Positions 1 to 12,017 of a DNA stretch of 64,000 nucleotides are shown one piece after another (positions within the stretch are counted from its first letter, which is position 1; each line of letters begins with the position of its first letter). Under the pieces are notes generated by a model that worked only from the letters and a program-made list of their open reading frames with translations, ran no database searches and was not told the DNA's origin. The stretch spans positions 23,631,942-23,695,941 of the forward strand of contig CM047428.1 in the NCBI GenBank assembly GCA_026168455.1. Reading direction: 5' to 3'. Made by a program: the position numbers and the translations under genes. The DNA is from Theocolax elegans (lineage: Eukaryota; Arthropoda; Insecta; Hymenoptera; Cerocephalidae).

Positions 1-1015
1 GGTATATGCGAGAATCTTCAAAATTACTGTACGTCCGACGTGCGTCACTAATTTCGGGTCCGTTGCGAACATTTAATTTTCTCTCTTTTTGCGAAATTTC
101 GTTGTTACTCGTTCGACTTGTTAACAATCGTCGTTATGTAAACAATTTTTACGAAAGAAACGTTTGCTTTGACAATGAAAGTGAATTTTCTTCTCCGGGA
201 CAATTTAGTTAATAATACTTGAAATTAGTTGTTTATTAAAGTTTAAAAGTATTTACGATATGGAAACGAAATAAAAATTTAAATAATTGTAATAACGCGA
301 TTTCTTATTAAGGATTACGTAGAATTTTACACAATAGTATAAAGTAGACGAATCGAATAAATAATTGAACATTTGAATATATTAATGTTTAAATATGCGT
401 ATCGGTTCGTTCGAGCAATAATATTGCTTTGGAAGCTCACTGCCAAGGATAAACTCATTAATGGATAATGTTTTTAAGTGCTCGTGTGTCGCGCATTGAC
501 TCATATTAGGTACATCACGATTAAGTGAATCATACTTATTTTCTTTCTCTCTTTGCTTTAAATTAAATCTAACATTTTTGTGCTTCGCAATTTAAGTGAT
601 GCGCATTTACAATTTAACGTTTAGCACTTATTTGTCGCAATTATATGGGGAATATTTTGAATTCGTGAAGGAAAACTCGATCGCTAAATAAGACTTGATA
701 TTCTTATCTTAGTTTAATAATTTTTTTATTTTTTTTTATTTTCCTACATCGAACTAGGGAATATTTACGGATCTGACGGGAGACTCCTTAGACAGATACA
801 TAATGTTGTAACCTCGCCTTAAACTGCGTATTCTACATTGCAAATTGTCATTAATGTGTAAAGGAATAACAACTTCATTGTACAAACTTTTATGTAACAA
901 CAAATGGAATGTCGAGTAAGTGTGTAACAAAAATGTGATTGTTATAACCGGTGTATATCTGAAAATAGCGGTGACCACAAGCGAAACGAATAAAAACGAA
1001 TCTATTTAACGTTAC
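1..1015. other. Intronic or intergenic AT-rich sequence
   Basis: No gene is visible. Short ORFs here have no recognisable domains or splice context. If the exon at 1016-1081 is real, this is the start of the next intron of the minus-strand gene, which would continue beyond the left edge of the window. Confidence 0.4.
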
Positions 1016-1081
1016 CTTTTTCACAATTCTCCGTTAACTCGGGCAGAAAACCTCGTGGTAATGAAAGCGATTTCAACTCAC
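1016..1081 (-). CDS. Candidate 66-nt internal exon of the large minus-strand gene (or recursive splice point)
   Basis: On the minus strand a pyrimidine-rich tract ending TTGTTGCAG precedes position 1081. The donor GTAACG follows 1016. In the frame entered with two leftover bases the exon has no stop and reads ELKSLSLPRGFLPELTENCE, ending with one extra base. That entry phase matches both upstream candidates, the exon at 29863-30052 and the alternative first exon at 17567-17663, which each end with one extra base. The 66 nt are less AT-rich than their flanks. The first six exon bases are GTGAGT, so acceptor and donor motifs are juxtaposed. This could therefore be a recursive splice point in a long intron rather than, or as well as, a coding exon. 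The donor is only moderate. No domain is recognised, and 21 codons is too short for homology by eye. Confidence 0.5.
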
Positions 1082-1739
1082 CTGCAACAAAAATAACAAT
1101 ATATACATATATAATACATCTCATTATAAATCCAACATATTTTCAACAACATACATTTTAGTAAAACACACGGTGTATATATATGTGAGCATATAAAAAA
1201 AAACACGTTTGTCCGCATAAAAAGTGACTTTTACATGCGAAAGTGCATATAAATAATTTATTATCGATGGGCGTATATATATATAATGATATATTTTCAT
1301 GAGCGTCAAAAAGTCGACCTTCATAAATCGAACATTGCCGATCGTAAAAAAGTCCTTGTCCGAAACGAAAAAAAATAAAATAAAATAAAATAAAATAAGT
1401 ACTTGGATTTAAATGGCGGTATATATATACTCGAGTGCGAGAAAAAGAGAGAGCGAGTCAAATGTGTCGTACTTGAATCAATTAGGCCAATTTTGGCACC
1501 CAGCGGGATATACTCTCGAGCATTAAACGTTTTAACTTTGTGTCCTGTTGTGTTAACGAACCGATCGATATGCCACGTTGTTTAAGCTTCGAATTTGGTG
1601 AAATATATAGGTTATTGCCTAGTTGTTGGAAAAATTCCTTCTGAACGGTGGGATTAGATGACCTGATTATACCTATATATGCAGTATGCGATGACAGAAA
1701 TGTTGTATTAAAAGTTACAAAATCGTTTGTTTATAAAAC

Positions 1740-1976
1740 GACAATTTTTTCCAGTAAAGAAATCGCATACTGACTAAAATTATTACATTTTTATATTATA
1801 TTAATACCAAACATATATTAAATATTGCAAGAGTCATAGTATAAATTTTATTATAAACCGTATAATCATATTTTTACTTAGAAATTATAGTAATTTTTCT
1901 AATTTGTCAGTCTGTAATTTATTTACTATGACACTATACATTGTAATTTTTAATATACACTTTTTCTCTGTGTAGC
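1740..1976. repeat. Decayed palindromic element, same family as 3821-4036
   Basis: The right part contains ATAGTAATTTTTCTAATTTG, the hallmark GTCAGTCTGTAATTTATTTA segment and a terminal TTTTTCTCTGTGTA. These resemble, in the same order, the right half of the clearer inverted-repeat element at 3821-4036. The left arm is poorly preserved (ATCGCATACTGACTAAAATT). No coding capacity. Boundaries are approximate. Confidence 0.35.
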
Positions 1977-2429
1977 ATTCAGTTGCATATAGGTTTAGGA
2001 CGATAAAATTATTTTCTTTTGAAATTAATTTTGTAAGAGATTTTTATATGTAATTGTACGATTGATTAGATAGTATTAATTATTGATAATAAAATAACTC
2101 ATTAGATTAACATTTCCCGTAATTCGAACGTTATTGTTGTAACGAATACGTTTAAGCTAAAATACAGGACAAAATGTTTTCTCGTCTTCGAAGCAGCAAT
2201 CATTCGTGCATCAGAATATTTTAGTTATTATTTTGTTGTAAAAACAATATAATCAAAAACGAATGAAGAGTTACACACAGAAAAAAATCAACTCTTGTCC
2301 TTAAATGAATTCTCCCTAAATACATGACTCCAACCGAAAATCTACTTACTCTAAAATGATTATGGAGATGTGAACCCATTAAAACAGAATCACTATTTAT
2401 TTTTTCTTAAGCGAACAGTACACTTTATC

Positions 2430-2690
2430 GAAAAAACCGCTCTGTAACGGTGTTGTATTTACATTAAAGATAGTCTATGAATTTTTTCAAATTTTTTTAT
2501 CAATAAAGCAACGAGATTTTTGAGCAGCCGTGCAGCTTTGTTTTTAGCTATATATTACCCACCAAAAAATGGTTATTTCTATATAATTCATTTTAAATTA
2601 ATTATTTTGAAAAATCGCTCTGTAACGGTATTCTATTTGCTTTCAATATTATCTGTAAATTTTTTCAGATTTTTAATTTCATTAGTTTTT
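2430..2690. repeat. Direct repeat, two ~72-bp copies about 178 bp apart
   Basis: The motif CGCTCTGTAACGGT, followed by a TTTACATT-like stretch and AATTTTTTCA, occurs at about 2430-2500 and again at about 2608-2680, with substitutions. Both copies are in the same orientation, as in a decayed two-unit tandem array with a ~178-bp period. No protein-coding signal. Confidence 0.5.
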
Positions 2691-3820
2691 TAAATTTTTG
2701 GGATTTTAGAGGTAGGTTCCTGTAATTTGGATATCACATCGCCTTATTTTATAACCAAGCGGATTCTTCTATAATAAAGGGGAATCTATTTTTTTAAAAA
2801 GTTGGGCAAGCATATTCCTCTTAACTCGTAATATCCGTGACGTATGATAAATTATATGAATATAATTTCAATTTAACGATATATACTTCAACAAATTTAA
2901 TCACATATCCTTATTTACTGAATGTATTTCCCAAATCACTTTGTATACGAAATACGTATAATATAACGAATTAACTGTACAACCCTTAAGTTCCGTAACT
3001 TAAATACACCATTGTAATTTTAACTGTAAAATACCTATATGCACAAATTAATTTGATTCTTTGTAAAAGAAAAAAACATACATCAGTTGTATCGCGTGCC
3101 AAGCCATCGACCCTTGAAACATGAAATTACACGTCAGCAGGTGTGCACTCGGTAAACATCGATCGTTCGTTCAGTCATGTGATACAACGTCGAGTTGTAC
3201 ACCCTTAAAAACATAACATTCCTAGGGTTCATTGTTTATACCACCAGTCTTTATCCCCTACTCGTCGATATGGCGTTTACTTCATCCCAGTCTATTCCTT
3301 CGTATAGACAAACTTGACTTGTGTCTCCTCGAAATGTACACGCTCTATTTTTTCTGTTTGATCTACGATTTCTCGCATCAGCATTTGCCCTCTCATTTTG
3401 GGTTCTGCGTACTTTTTCGATTGAATAACATTTTCAAAATTTTATCACGGAATGCTTAATAGAATAATTTTTAGTAATGTATTAAAACGGCGAATTAGTT
3501 ATTTATATTTTTTCAAGTGGTAATTTTTGAAGCATACGTTTTTCAGAATATGCATTTCATATATAGTTCTCCAATGATTTAGAATAGGCAATGTAGTGAT
3601 TGTATGAAACTAAAATTTTATTATACTGTTTAGTGAGTTAAAATAAATTCTTAAAACAATTAACTTTTCCGATCAATCGTTACACGCGATGGTGACACGG
3701 TCTCGTAGAAATCAATCAAAATTCAAAGAATGCAGATGAATTGCTTTTAAAGAAGAGTGTTTTATCTAGATGAATTTATTTTTAGTTTATTAATCTACCA
3801 TGTTTGAAACAGTTAAAAAT

Positions 3821-4036
3821 TATACACTAAGAAAATGTTTAGATTAGAAATTGCAGTAGTTTCTATAAATAAATCGTAGACTGACAAACCGTTAAAAATT
3901 ACCGTAGTTTGTAATATATATTATCAGTTTTGTAAATTTTAAAATAAATTATAATAATTTTTCTCGGTATGTCAGTCCATGATTTATATACTAGAAATTA
4001 TTGTAATTTTTGGAATAAATATTCTCTTCGTGGTAT
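3821..4036. repeat. Fold-back (MITE-like) element with imperfect terminal inverted repeats
   Basis: The left arm (ACACTAAGAAAATGTTTAGA, then TTTCTATAAATAAATCGTAG and ACTGACAAACCG) is matched in reverse complement by the right arm ending AATATTCTCTTCGTGGTATT, including GTCAGTCCATGATTTATA. Length is about 215 bp with no ORF, typical of a non-autonomous DNA transposon. A relative is at 1740-1976. Target duplication was not resolved. Confidence 0.5.
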
Positions 4037-7000
4037 TTGCATTACGATCAAAATGATTTTCGTTAGTTGATATATCAAAATCATCGTTATATATTTTAAA
4101 ATGTTTTCGTCTCACATTGCATATTACGATACTCTGTGTAAAAGGAAAATTAAAAAAATAGTTCAGTTTTTAAACGATATTATAGAATTTTTCGATGTTA
4201 TTGTTTGTTTATTACGAATATTTTGGAATACACCTTAAACGACAATACAATTAATATCCTACTGAGCGTAATCCTCGAATTTTCCATGTATAATCGTATA
4301 CATTGCATAATTCTTACAAAACACAAAATCTAAACTTTTGCAACGTATGGATATACATATATATACACACTGCAAGATTACTCTGTAATCAACGGTGGTA
4401 TTAAATTAATTAGCTAAATATCTTATACAATAAAACCATCAATTAGTACATTATTTTCGCACAATAACCAAGCAATCAGAATTAAAATAATACACGTAGA
4501 GCGGCAAATTACATAATTGCACTTGATACGATTGATATACATTTATAAAAAGTTATACAATGCCCAATTATCTATATATATGTACCGGGGCGTTCAAAAA
4601 GGAAGACTAGAAACTCGCGCGAGAAAAGTCACACGAATTAACGTATTTTTCTCATCATCTACGAGAGAAAGCAATATAATTTTCCTTCTGATAAAATCAT
4701 CAAACGTTGCAAGCTTCTATATATACCTTTTACAAACAAAACAACCATCGCGTGTGTTTTATTTTATTGCATCACGACTGTTGAGGAATTGCGCTTGTAT
4801 GGTTTAATTATTCAATCGTCGTACTGAATTGAAATATAATAATATTTTTTAAATCATACATCATCATGTAGAGGGTACGCCTGTTTTAATGTTGTCTTAA
4901 AAAATCAGAGGTCAAACTTTTCTTGTAGATGAATCGACTAAATCCTCTGAAATTTTGGTGACTAATTAAAAATATAAAAATGAAGGGGTGACAACGCATT
5001 AAACATTTTAAAACTAAAAAGCGCATCAAAAAGAATAAAAATTGTCTATAATAAGCACATTTTAATTAATTAACAATAACTTATATCGAAATATAGAAAT
5101 ACTCGAACACTTTAATTATTCCTTAATTTTAAGGTATTTAATGAGTTGTCGATTAATTTGCGAGAAAATTTTAATCTACGATTTTTTTTGAAATATCGGT
5201 AAACCATGATTAGCTTGGCGTATATAATTTATATCACTTCGTACATTGAAACTGTATCTTCCATAATAGTATTAAATACTTGTAAAAATCCAAATATTTA
5301 TTCATTTTTGTAATTTTTGGCAATATTTCAATGTCGCGTTCTCTACCGGAAATTGTAACTACTTCAAGTAATTTTGAAAAATACGTCAAAAATTAACCTA
5401 ATAAAAAAACTTTCCGAATATCTCCTTAATTGTAAATATTAAATGATTATTAACATGAAAAACACTAATAAGTTTGTATCATTATTTCAATGAAATTATT
5501 TTATATGTCTTATTGTACGTATTATACAATAAATATATTATAAAAGAAACTTCAGGTTGAATCAACTATAAATAATTAGAGATACAATCGTATATTTATG
5601 TACAAAGGGGTTGAGATACGATACAAATTATTTAGCTTTGAAATAAATCGTGTGTGAAAATAGAAAGATTTTTCTTCTACGATAACATTTTATTCCGATG
5701 ATTTATTTATCGTTTCTCATCCATAAATCAAATAATGATGTAGGAATAATATATATTCGATTTGGTAACTGTACTATTAAGTAATTCGGACACTGGAAAC
5801 AACAATTGAATTGATTTAGACCACTGTGTTCATTATATTTCATCAACACCGTTATTACCTAATGTACTAAAAAAGCCTAACACGAGACTAAACCTCAATA
5901 CGTAATCGAAAGAACAAAATATTCGAGATAAAAACGTGAAAATCAGTCGACCCAATATCGCGGTTTCGACATTCTGGCTAACTTCCAATTCTTGATCGTC
6001 CTATAAACATCGAGTCGAGTAACCTCGAGACGCAGCAGATTTTTTGCCTGTATACTCTTTTTTTTCTTGTTGTTTCCCTGCTCTTCTTTGGTACATCGAG
6101 TATACGGAAATAGAGAGGCTTGAGGAGAAAGTTTCGTCACTTTGAACTTGCTTAATGTGATTGACGTTAGTACAACCGTAAAGGGCGTAACGTCAAAAGT
6201 AGTTTCTTTGACTTAATTTCTTTCGTGTTTTCCGGTTAATTATATTTTTATTGAATCTGCAAATGCATGGGCGTATATCCTTGTGATCTTTCTTTATCGG
6301 TTTTAAAAATGCATTAATAGATTCGGTATGTTATTTCTTTTTATGATATTATTTTCATTTAAACCAACTGATCAAATTATAATATATAAAACAATTGTTA
6401 AGTATATACGTAATTCATTCGTTTGTAAAATTATACCCCTGGTATTTAAAATTATATTATCCCTTAAAAAGAAAGTTTAAAATCTAAAACATTTTTTTTC
6501 ATTGGGTAAAAAAAATGATTTTTATCAGTTCTTATAGCATTAAATTTCAACATCATCAAAACTGATCTTTACAATCAACCCAAACATACCTTTCGCATAA
6601 CTAATACGAATGCTTTCGAGCTCTCGAGACAATTTATCACTTCGATAATAAAGTGCTTACACTGAAAATTAATGGAAAAAGAGATATATAGGAAACTACA
6701 ATTTCAGACGCAATCTCAAGTAAGGTTTTGACCTAGTCAAGTGGTGCGTGCTGCATCCACTTAACCAATGCACCTAAGTCTGCCTATAGTGGTTGCTTAT
6801 TTATTTCTTTTTTTATCAAAATATTTTTTTATTCAATACTTGTTTAATAAGTACTTACACAAACCTATATATTTATAGATTCTCTTTTACTGATATACTT
6901 ATTCGTTATTAATAATTAATTTTGATAAGTTCGAATAATCTGATTTATTTTGTAAGGTTCAATAATAATACTTTACAAAATACAAAATTTTAATTTAAAA

Positions 7001-7463
7001 GGCCAGGAGTACGGCACATGGATTTTTTAGTCAAAATTTGTGTAGTAGTTTCATATACCAAGGTGTTAAAGAAATTTCGTTTGGTTTGATTGAATGTACC
7101 TTATTTCAAAAGTTAAACAGATTTAGTTACATGAAATTAATTACTTTTAATAGATAAATTAATAGATATATTATCAGTAGATACATAAATTTCATTTTAG
7201 AAAGTTGCTAAAAGGAAGTTCAATACTTATACTTTCTGTACTCGTCTAAGTACATACAATTATTAACCTTTATTAATATAAAATTATTCTATAAAGGTAC
7301 GGATTTGCCTTAACTGATCAACAACTGGGTATGTTACGGTATATATTTAATGTATTTATTTCATCCGAGCTTTCAATTGCAGTTTATATTGATGGTTTAT
7401 CAATCTATAAGTAACTATCATTACATGCGACTAAAGTTGCAGTGATTTTATAATTAATTTTAA

Positions 7464-7846
7464 GGGGGTTCCATACTCAATTTTTGATGATTAATTAATA
7501 AAAAAGTAAAACAGTATGTGAAAAAATAAGAGAAGAGGCGCCTTCGTTTATTGACAATCTAACTGTGTGCTAAATTTTAGATTAAAATATTATTGCGTTT
7601 TCGAGAAAAGTCTTACCAAAAATATCAAATCTTTTCACCTCGTTGAGGTTAGGTTTACATTTTTGGTAAGACTTTTCTCAAAAACGCAATATAATTTTAA
7701 TCTGAAATTCAGCACACAGTTAAATTATCAATAAACGAAGGCGCCTCTTCTCTTATTTTTTTACATACTGTTTTATTTACAAATTTATTACTAATAATCA
7801 CGATTGCCGATAAGGTAGGGAGGATAAATATTGACTATGGCACCCC
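7464..7846. mobile_element. Palindromic MITE with TTAA-flanked, GGGG-beginning ends (piggyBac-like pattern)
   Basis: Near-complete palindrome of about 383 bp. The left end GGGGGTTCCATACTCAATTT and the reverse complement of the right end, CGGGGTGCCATAGTCAATAT, match. TTAA overlaps or lies next to each end. Internal arms match over long stretches, for example AGAAGAGGCGCCTTCGTTTA at about 7532 versus its reverse complement at about 7735, and GTCTTACCAAAAAT versus ATTTTTGGTAAGAC around the centre. A diverged copy lies at 20415-20841. TTAA targets with short inverted termini are characteristic of piggyBac-type elements; assignment to that superfamily is inference. Confidence 0.7.
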
Positions 7847-7924
7847 GTTAATTAAATTCATTTAACTTTTGAAATTAGGCCAATTCAATCAAATCGCACG
7901 AGATTTTTGTCTTGCCCTTATACT

Positions 7925-8495
7925 TACACCCTTTTCGGGCCTAGTATTAAACACTTTTTTAATACATTCTTGAGTGTTAAATATAATGATAAAAAACTAA
8001 TCTAATAAATTAATCAAGATACATTTCCGGTGTATTTATTTCTACTCTTTTGAATGCCGTTGCCGTTGCCGTGTTAATAAGTTATAAACTGCAATTTTTC
8101 AGATTTTTTCCCTAAATAGAATATTTACTAAAGAAAACTCTTTTGGGAATAGACATAGATATCTTGGCTGGAATTCCCAAGATTTCAGATGGTATTTTTT
8201 ATTTTCCGAAAGATGGTGGCTCCAAAATAGCGGCCGAAAGATGAGATTTTTTATTAAACCTACAACATTCTTAAGTGTAAAATAAATTATCAAAATTTCA
8301 AAAATTCAAAATGGCGGATTTAATATGCAACTTTATTCTATGTCGTATATCTTCAAAATTTACGCGGAAAAAATTCAAGGACATTTCTGACATTCTTACA
8401 AGTAATATATTTCAATTTCATTAAATTCTATTAACTTTGACGTAACCATTGAACATCCTTCCAAAAGTGTCCACTTGGTCCGAAAAGGGTTATAA
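7925..8495. repeat. Possible terminal-inverted-repeat element
   Basis: ACCCTTTTCGGGCC at 7928-7941 is matched in reverse complement by GGTCCGAAAAGGGT at about 8477-8490. Inside, ACATTCTTGAGTGT (~7970) and ACATTCTTAAGTGT (~8266) form a direct repeat. The interior also has paired motifs GATGGTGGCTCCAAAATAGC and CAAAATGGCGGA. No transposase is readable, so a decayed non-autonomous element is the simplest reading. Confidence 0.4.
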
Positions 8496-8499
8496 TTCA

Positions 8500-10008
8500 T
8501 GAGTCATAATCCTACTCACTTTGTAAGACTGACTGAAAAAATATCTATTATATTTTATGTAATACAATATTATTATATATTATATGTATCATCTGTAGTC
8601 TCAAGTATCTATAAAAATATTATTATTTTTAATTTAAATCGTTATTTTCAGTATATACTCTACTGTTCTAGATAAATAATCGCTCATTTTAATGCACAAT
8701 CAAAATAATATGTTAAAAAAAAATAAACTTACTTTGCTGGACAGCCGACCGTTTCGAATCAATTCTTTCCAAAGAGGATATTTCAAGAGCGTAAGTGTGT
8801 CTCTGTTGTGATCCTGATTTCAATGCATTATGTGAAGCCCTCCTGAGCAACGGAGCTAAATACAATTTAAAGTACCACTTGATTCGGAAATTTCAAGTTC
8901 GCATAATAAAAATGCTTGCAAGCACAAAGCAGCGACGAGATTCGCAAATGAATTTTTTTTTACAAAATGAATAAACTGTAATTATTTGTAAAGCTATGAA
9001 TGATTTTAAATTTTAATAATGAGTTCAGCAAGATTTTAATGAAAATTTTAATTAATGAATGGGAATATACATATGCTGATACGTGTCGAAAGTTGAAAAT
9101 GCAAATGGATTTTGCGAATTTTTTACTTTCATTTTTTAAACCCATGATAAAATATATCAAAATACGATTATCACCAGTTCAGTGAATTCATAAAGCATAA
9201 CAATACTCATCCTTCAAAAATATGAGAAAGATAGTCACACATGAATGCATCGAATATTTCCAGTTGATGGGGATTGTTGTGTTGAATTTTTAAAAAGAAT
9301 AGACGGCAAATGAACAAACGCATTTGTAGTAAACGATGAATTTCAATTTTTTTGTTTCAAGGTTAAACAACATCGTACATATTTATATTTATTATATTTC
9401 AATAGATTCGCAGTGCCGTATACATATCCCACGATACTTTCTAAAATAAAAATGAATAACACTGGCAATAAGTAAACCTGAATATTTCTAATAAAGTCTA
9501 AGGAAATACGTGAAATATATATGGATATATTAGCATTAACACAAAATGATGAAAAGACTGAGGAGTAACAACCCGATATTTTCACAAAAGTGAAACTCGC
9601 TTTAGAGAACAATGCACTCAGTAGGTGTAATTCAACTAAATCTCGTATGACTTTTTACCCGAGAAACAATGCAACGAATAACAGTAAATAAAAAAATTCG
9701 TCTCGAATAGAGCGGAAGTGTAAGTACGCGACGTTCAAGATCAAAGGGGGAGACTGCGAGCTGCGGCATCCCTACAACCGTTAAAGGAGCCGTGACTCAC
9801 ACCACGTGGGTGAGCGCGAAAGGATACCCGATAAAGCTCGAATAACTCGATGCCCTATCGCATGGAATATCAATCGCGTATCCATTATCTTATATATCTT
9901 TTGTCTAGTTTTCAAACACATTTTTGCAGCCATGGCGAAAACGTGGAAAATTTCTTACACTGAAAAAAATATATTTATTATCTTCGAGCGAAATTCTTTT
10001 TAAATATA
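8500..10008. other. Intron interior, no gene seen
   Basis: AT-rich with a CpG-richer patch near 9720-9850 that contains an E-box dyad (CACCACGTGGGTG, 9800-9812). ORFs near 9000-9185 and 9343-9612 overlap on opposite strands, are AT-rich and have no recognisable domain. They are treated as chance. Confidence 0.4.
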
Positions 10009-10295
10009 TATATAATTGCCTTTTTTAACTGTAGATGAAAGTTAATTTTCATCAACTTTTATACACAGTCCAAAAACGTTATAAATATAACGTCCGAGAA
10101 GAAATTTATTTGATATTAAAAATCAATCTTGTGAAATTTAGATGTAAATGCTTGACTGATTCTGTATACCCAATAAAAAAAGTCAAGATATTTTATAAAG
10201 AATATTTTATTCTTTAATATAATCTTTTTGGGCTATGTAAGTATAACAGTTGATGAAAATTAACTTTCATCTACAGTTAAAAAGGCAATTATATA
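10009..10295. mobile_element. MITE with ~48-bp near-perfect terminal inverted repeats
   Basis: TATATAATTGCCTTTTTTAA and the following CTGTAGATGAAAGTTAATTT (10009-10054) recur in reverse complement at about 10246-10295, with one T-run length difference. Similarity continues inward (CAGTCCAAAAAC versus the reverse complement of TTTTTGGGCTATG). Each terminal repeat contains its own dyad, GATGAAAGTTAATTTTCATC. Element length is about 287 bp. A short ORF inside is not credible coding. TA-type flanks suggest a Tc1/mariner-like origin (inference). Confidence 0.7.
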
Positions 10296-10339
10296 AAGAT
10301 TATAGTATTTTTCCAAAAGTCCAAAAAAATTACATGGGA

Positions 10340-10520
10340 TTCCACCTGAACTTTTTTGATAGGGTATTGGTCTACTTGAGTCAGCCTTCCCCACAAGGAG
10401 ATACCGTTTTATTATAGAGGGTTCATTTAATATCAAGCACATTTCTTCTTGGGTCATATCCTTGACAAAAATTTCGTTTGAAGTAAGAATAATTATTTTT
10501 TTTAATGTGCAGGGTGATTT
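10340..10520. mobile_element. MITE fragment, same family as 57000-57240 in opposite orientation
   Basis: GGTCTACTTGAGTC, GAGATACCGTTTTATTATAG, GGTTCATTTAATATCAAGCA and ATTTCGTTTGAAGTAAGAA match, respectively, the reverse complement of GACTTAAGTAGACC, CTATAATCAAACGGTATCTT and TTGATATTAAATGAATCC, and the forward copy of ATTTCGTTTGAAGTAAGAA, in the element at 57000-57240. Because that element is itself palindromic, matches occur on both strands. No coding capacity. Confidence 0.6.
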
Positions 10521-10529
10521 TTTTCTAAT

Positions 10530-12017
10530 TGATATATGAATATGTGAGTATATAGTGTACCACCAAGTCAAGTCGTAAAGTAGATTAACACTAGTGAAAT
10601 ATATCTAATACTCTTATACAATCTCAGATTTAGATTAACATACATTTATACTTGTTGGTACTTCCAAAATAAAAATTTACACGACACGTTAAGGCTATAC
10701 ACCGAAATTCATCGTGGTCATTACACAATCTATTGGTAAAATCAAAATATCGTATACGAAGTGGTAATGCGATTAATTAGCGAATCAGACACACGTACAA
10801 ATACATCGAATCAGACTAAATAACGTCGAGACAATCAGAGGATGACCAGCAAACGAATAAGTTTGAATAACGACACGAGAGGGTATATACCAGGTAACCA
10901 AAGTACAGAAGCGAGAGATCACGTTACCCTAAGGTATATAACGTACTAGTCGTACCCCCTCTAGCCATTGTCTTCTTGGGTTACCAAAGGCGCACCTTCT
11001 CTTGCGTTTACGCACATTACGGTTACGAGTTGCGGAACACGATATTCAGTACCACGACGATTATACAGAAGCAATGTCCAAACGCGGACAGTTCGAGAGG
11101 AAAATTAAGAGAGCTTGACATGCGTAACTAAATTTTTCATCTTCGCGTTATACAATGTCGGAATAAAGTTAATTGATTGTAACTGTTCGACCTAACTCAT
11201 ACGTATATGTATGTAAACTCAACTTCAATGAACATATACCGTTAGACCTATGCATTTTAAATGCGTTATTGAATTTCCTAATGGTACGTATCTACAAATT
11301 GGTAAAATATATCATTGACTGATGGTTCATTACAATCACGGGTACTAAACAACTTTTCTGAAATGAGTATATTATTTCGTTTACATTTACATTCCTCCGC
11401 AGATAAATTACTTTTATTAGGAAAATTATATACCATTTACGATGTATAATTTAGAAAATTAAATACTATATGTACATTGAATAAATCGTATATGAAATCG
11501 TAATTTTCGTGATACTTGGAAAATTGTTAAAAAGGAATAAAAGCCTGAGAGAAAAATTTTTTCCGACTGTTGTTTAAGTCAATTCCCTGCCTTTTCTAGT
11601 TCGCAACATGTTTTCATTTCACAGTTACATACATTATCTCTTAAAGATCATACGATTTTTAATAAAATGAGGACATTATCATTTTAATTGCAAATATCGT
11701 TGGATATATGATGGGTATATATATATACTGACATTTTGGTAAAAATCCGACATTAACCTTTACTCCTAAAATCCGATCGATCTGTTACACTTAATGTGCA
11801 CCATTCTTTATAAGAAATGTTTGCTCATTTTGTAGCAAGGGCAAATAAATTACTTTGTTATCTAAAATACTATCTGAAATTACGATGAAATGCTTTGTTT
11901 AGTAAGCATAAAAATCGATATTGTACAAGCCAGACTGGACACTAGTCGACGTGATGTTGCGAAACGAGTAGGACGAGTTTTCAAACCTTTTAAAACGTAG
12001 GAATTAAGTACACAAAT
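10530..12017. other. Sequence upstream of the receptor gene
   Basis: No gene recognised. A CpG-richer stretch at 10880-11110 contains TATA-like GGTATATAAC and an initiator-like TTCAGTA, but their spacing does not form a convincing promoter. An in-frame stop (TAA at 11991-11993) lies just before the receptor start, and an AG at 11999-12000 could be a splice acceptor if that gene has an upstream exon. Confidence 0.35.

Larger units (their letters stand above)
1082..7463. other. Long intron interior, no gene seen
   Basis: AT-rich sequence with scattered short ORFs that lack domains, splice context or higher GC. It holds the repeats listed separately (1740-1976, 2430-2690, 3821-4036) and a short AAAAT array near 1370-1397. 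If the minus-strand gene model is right, this lies in the intron between 17567 and 1081. Confidence 0.4.
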
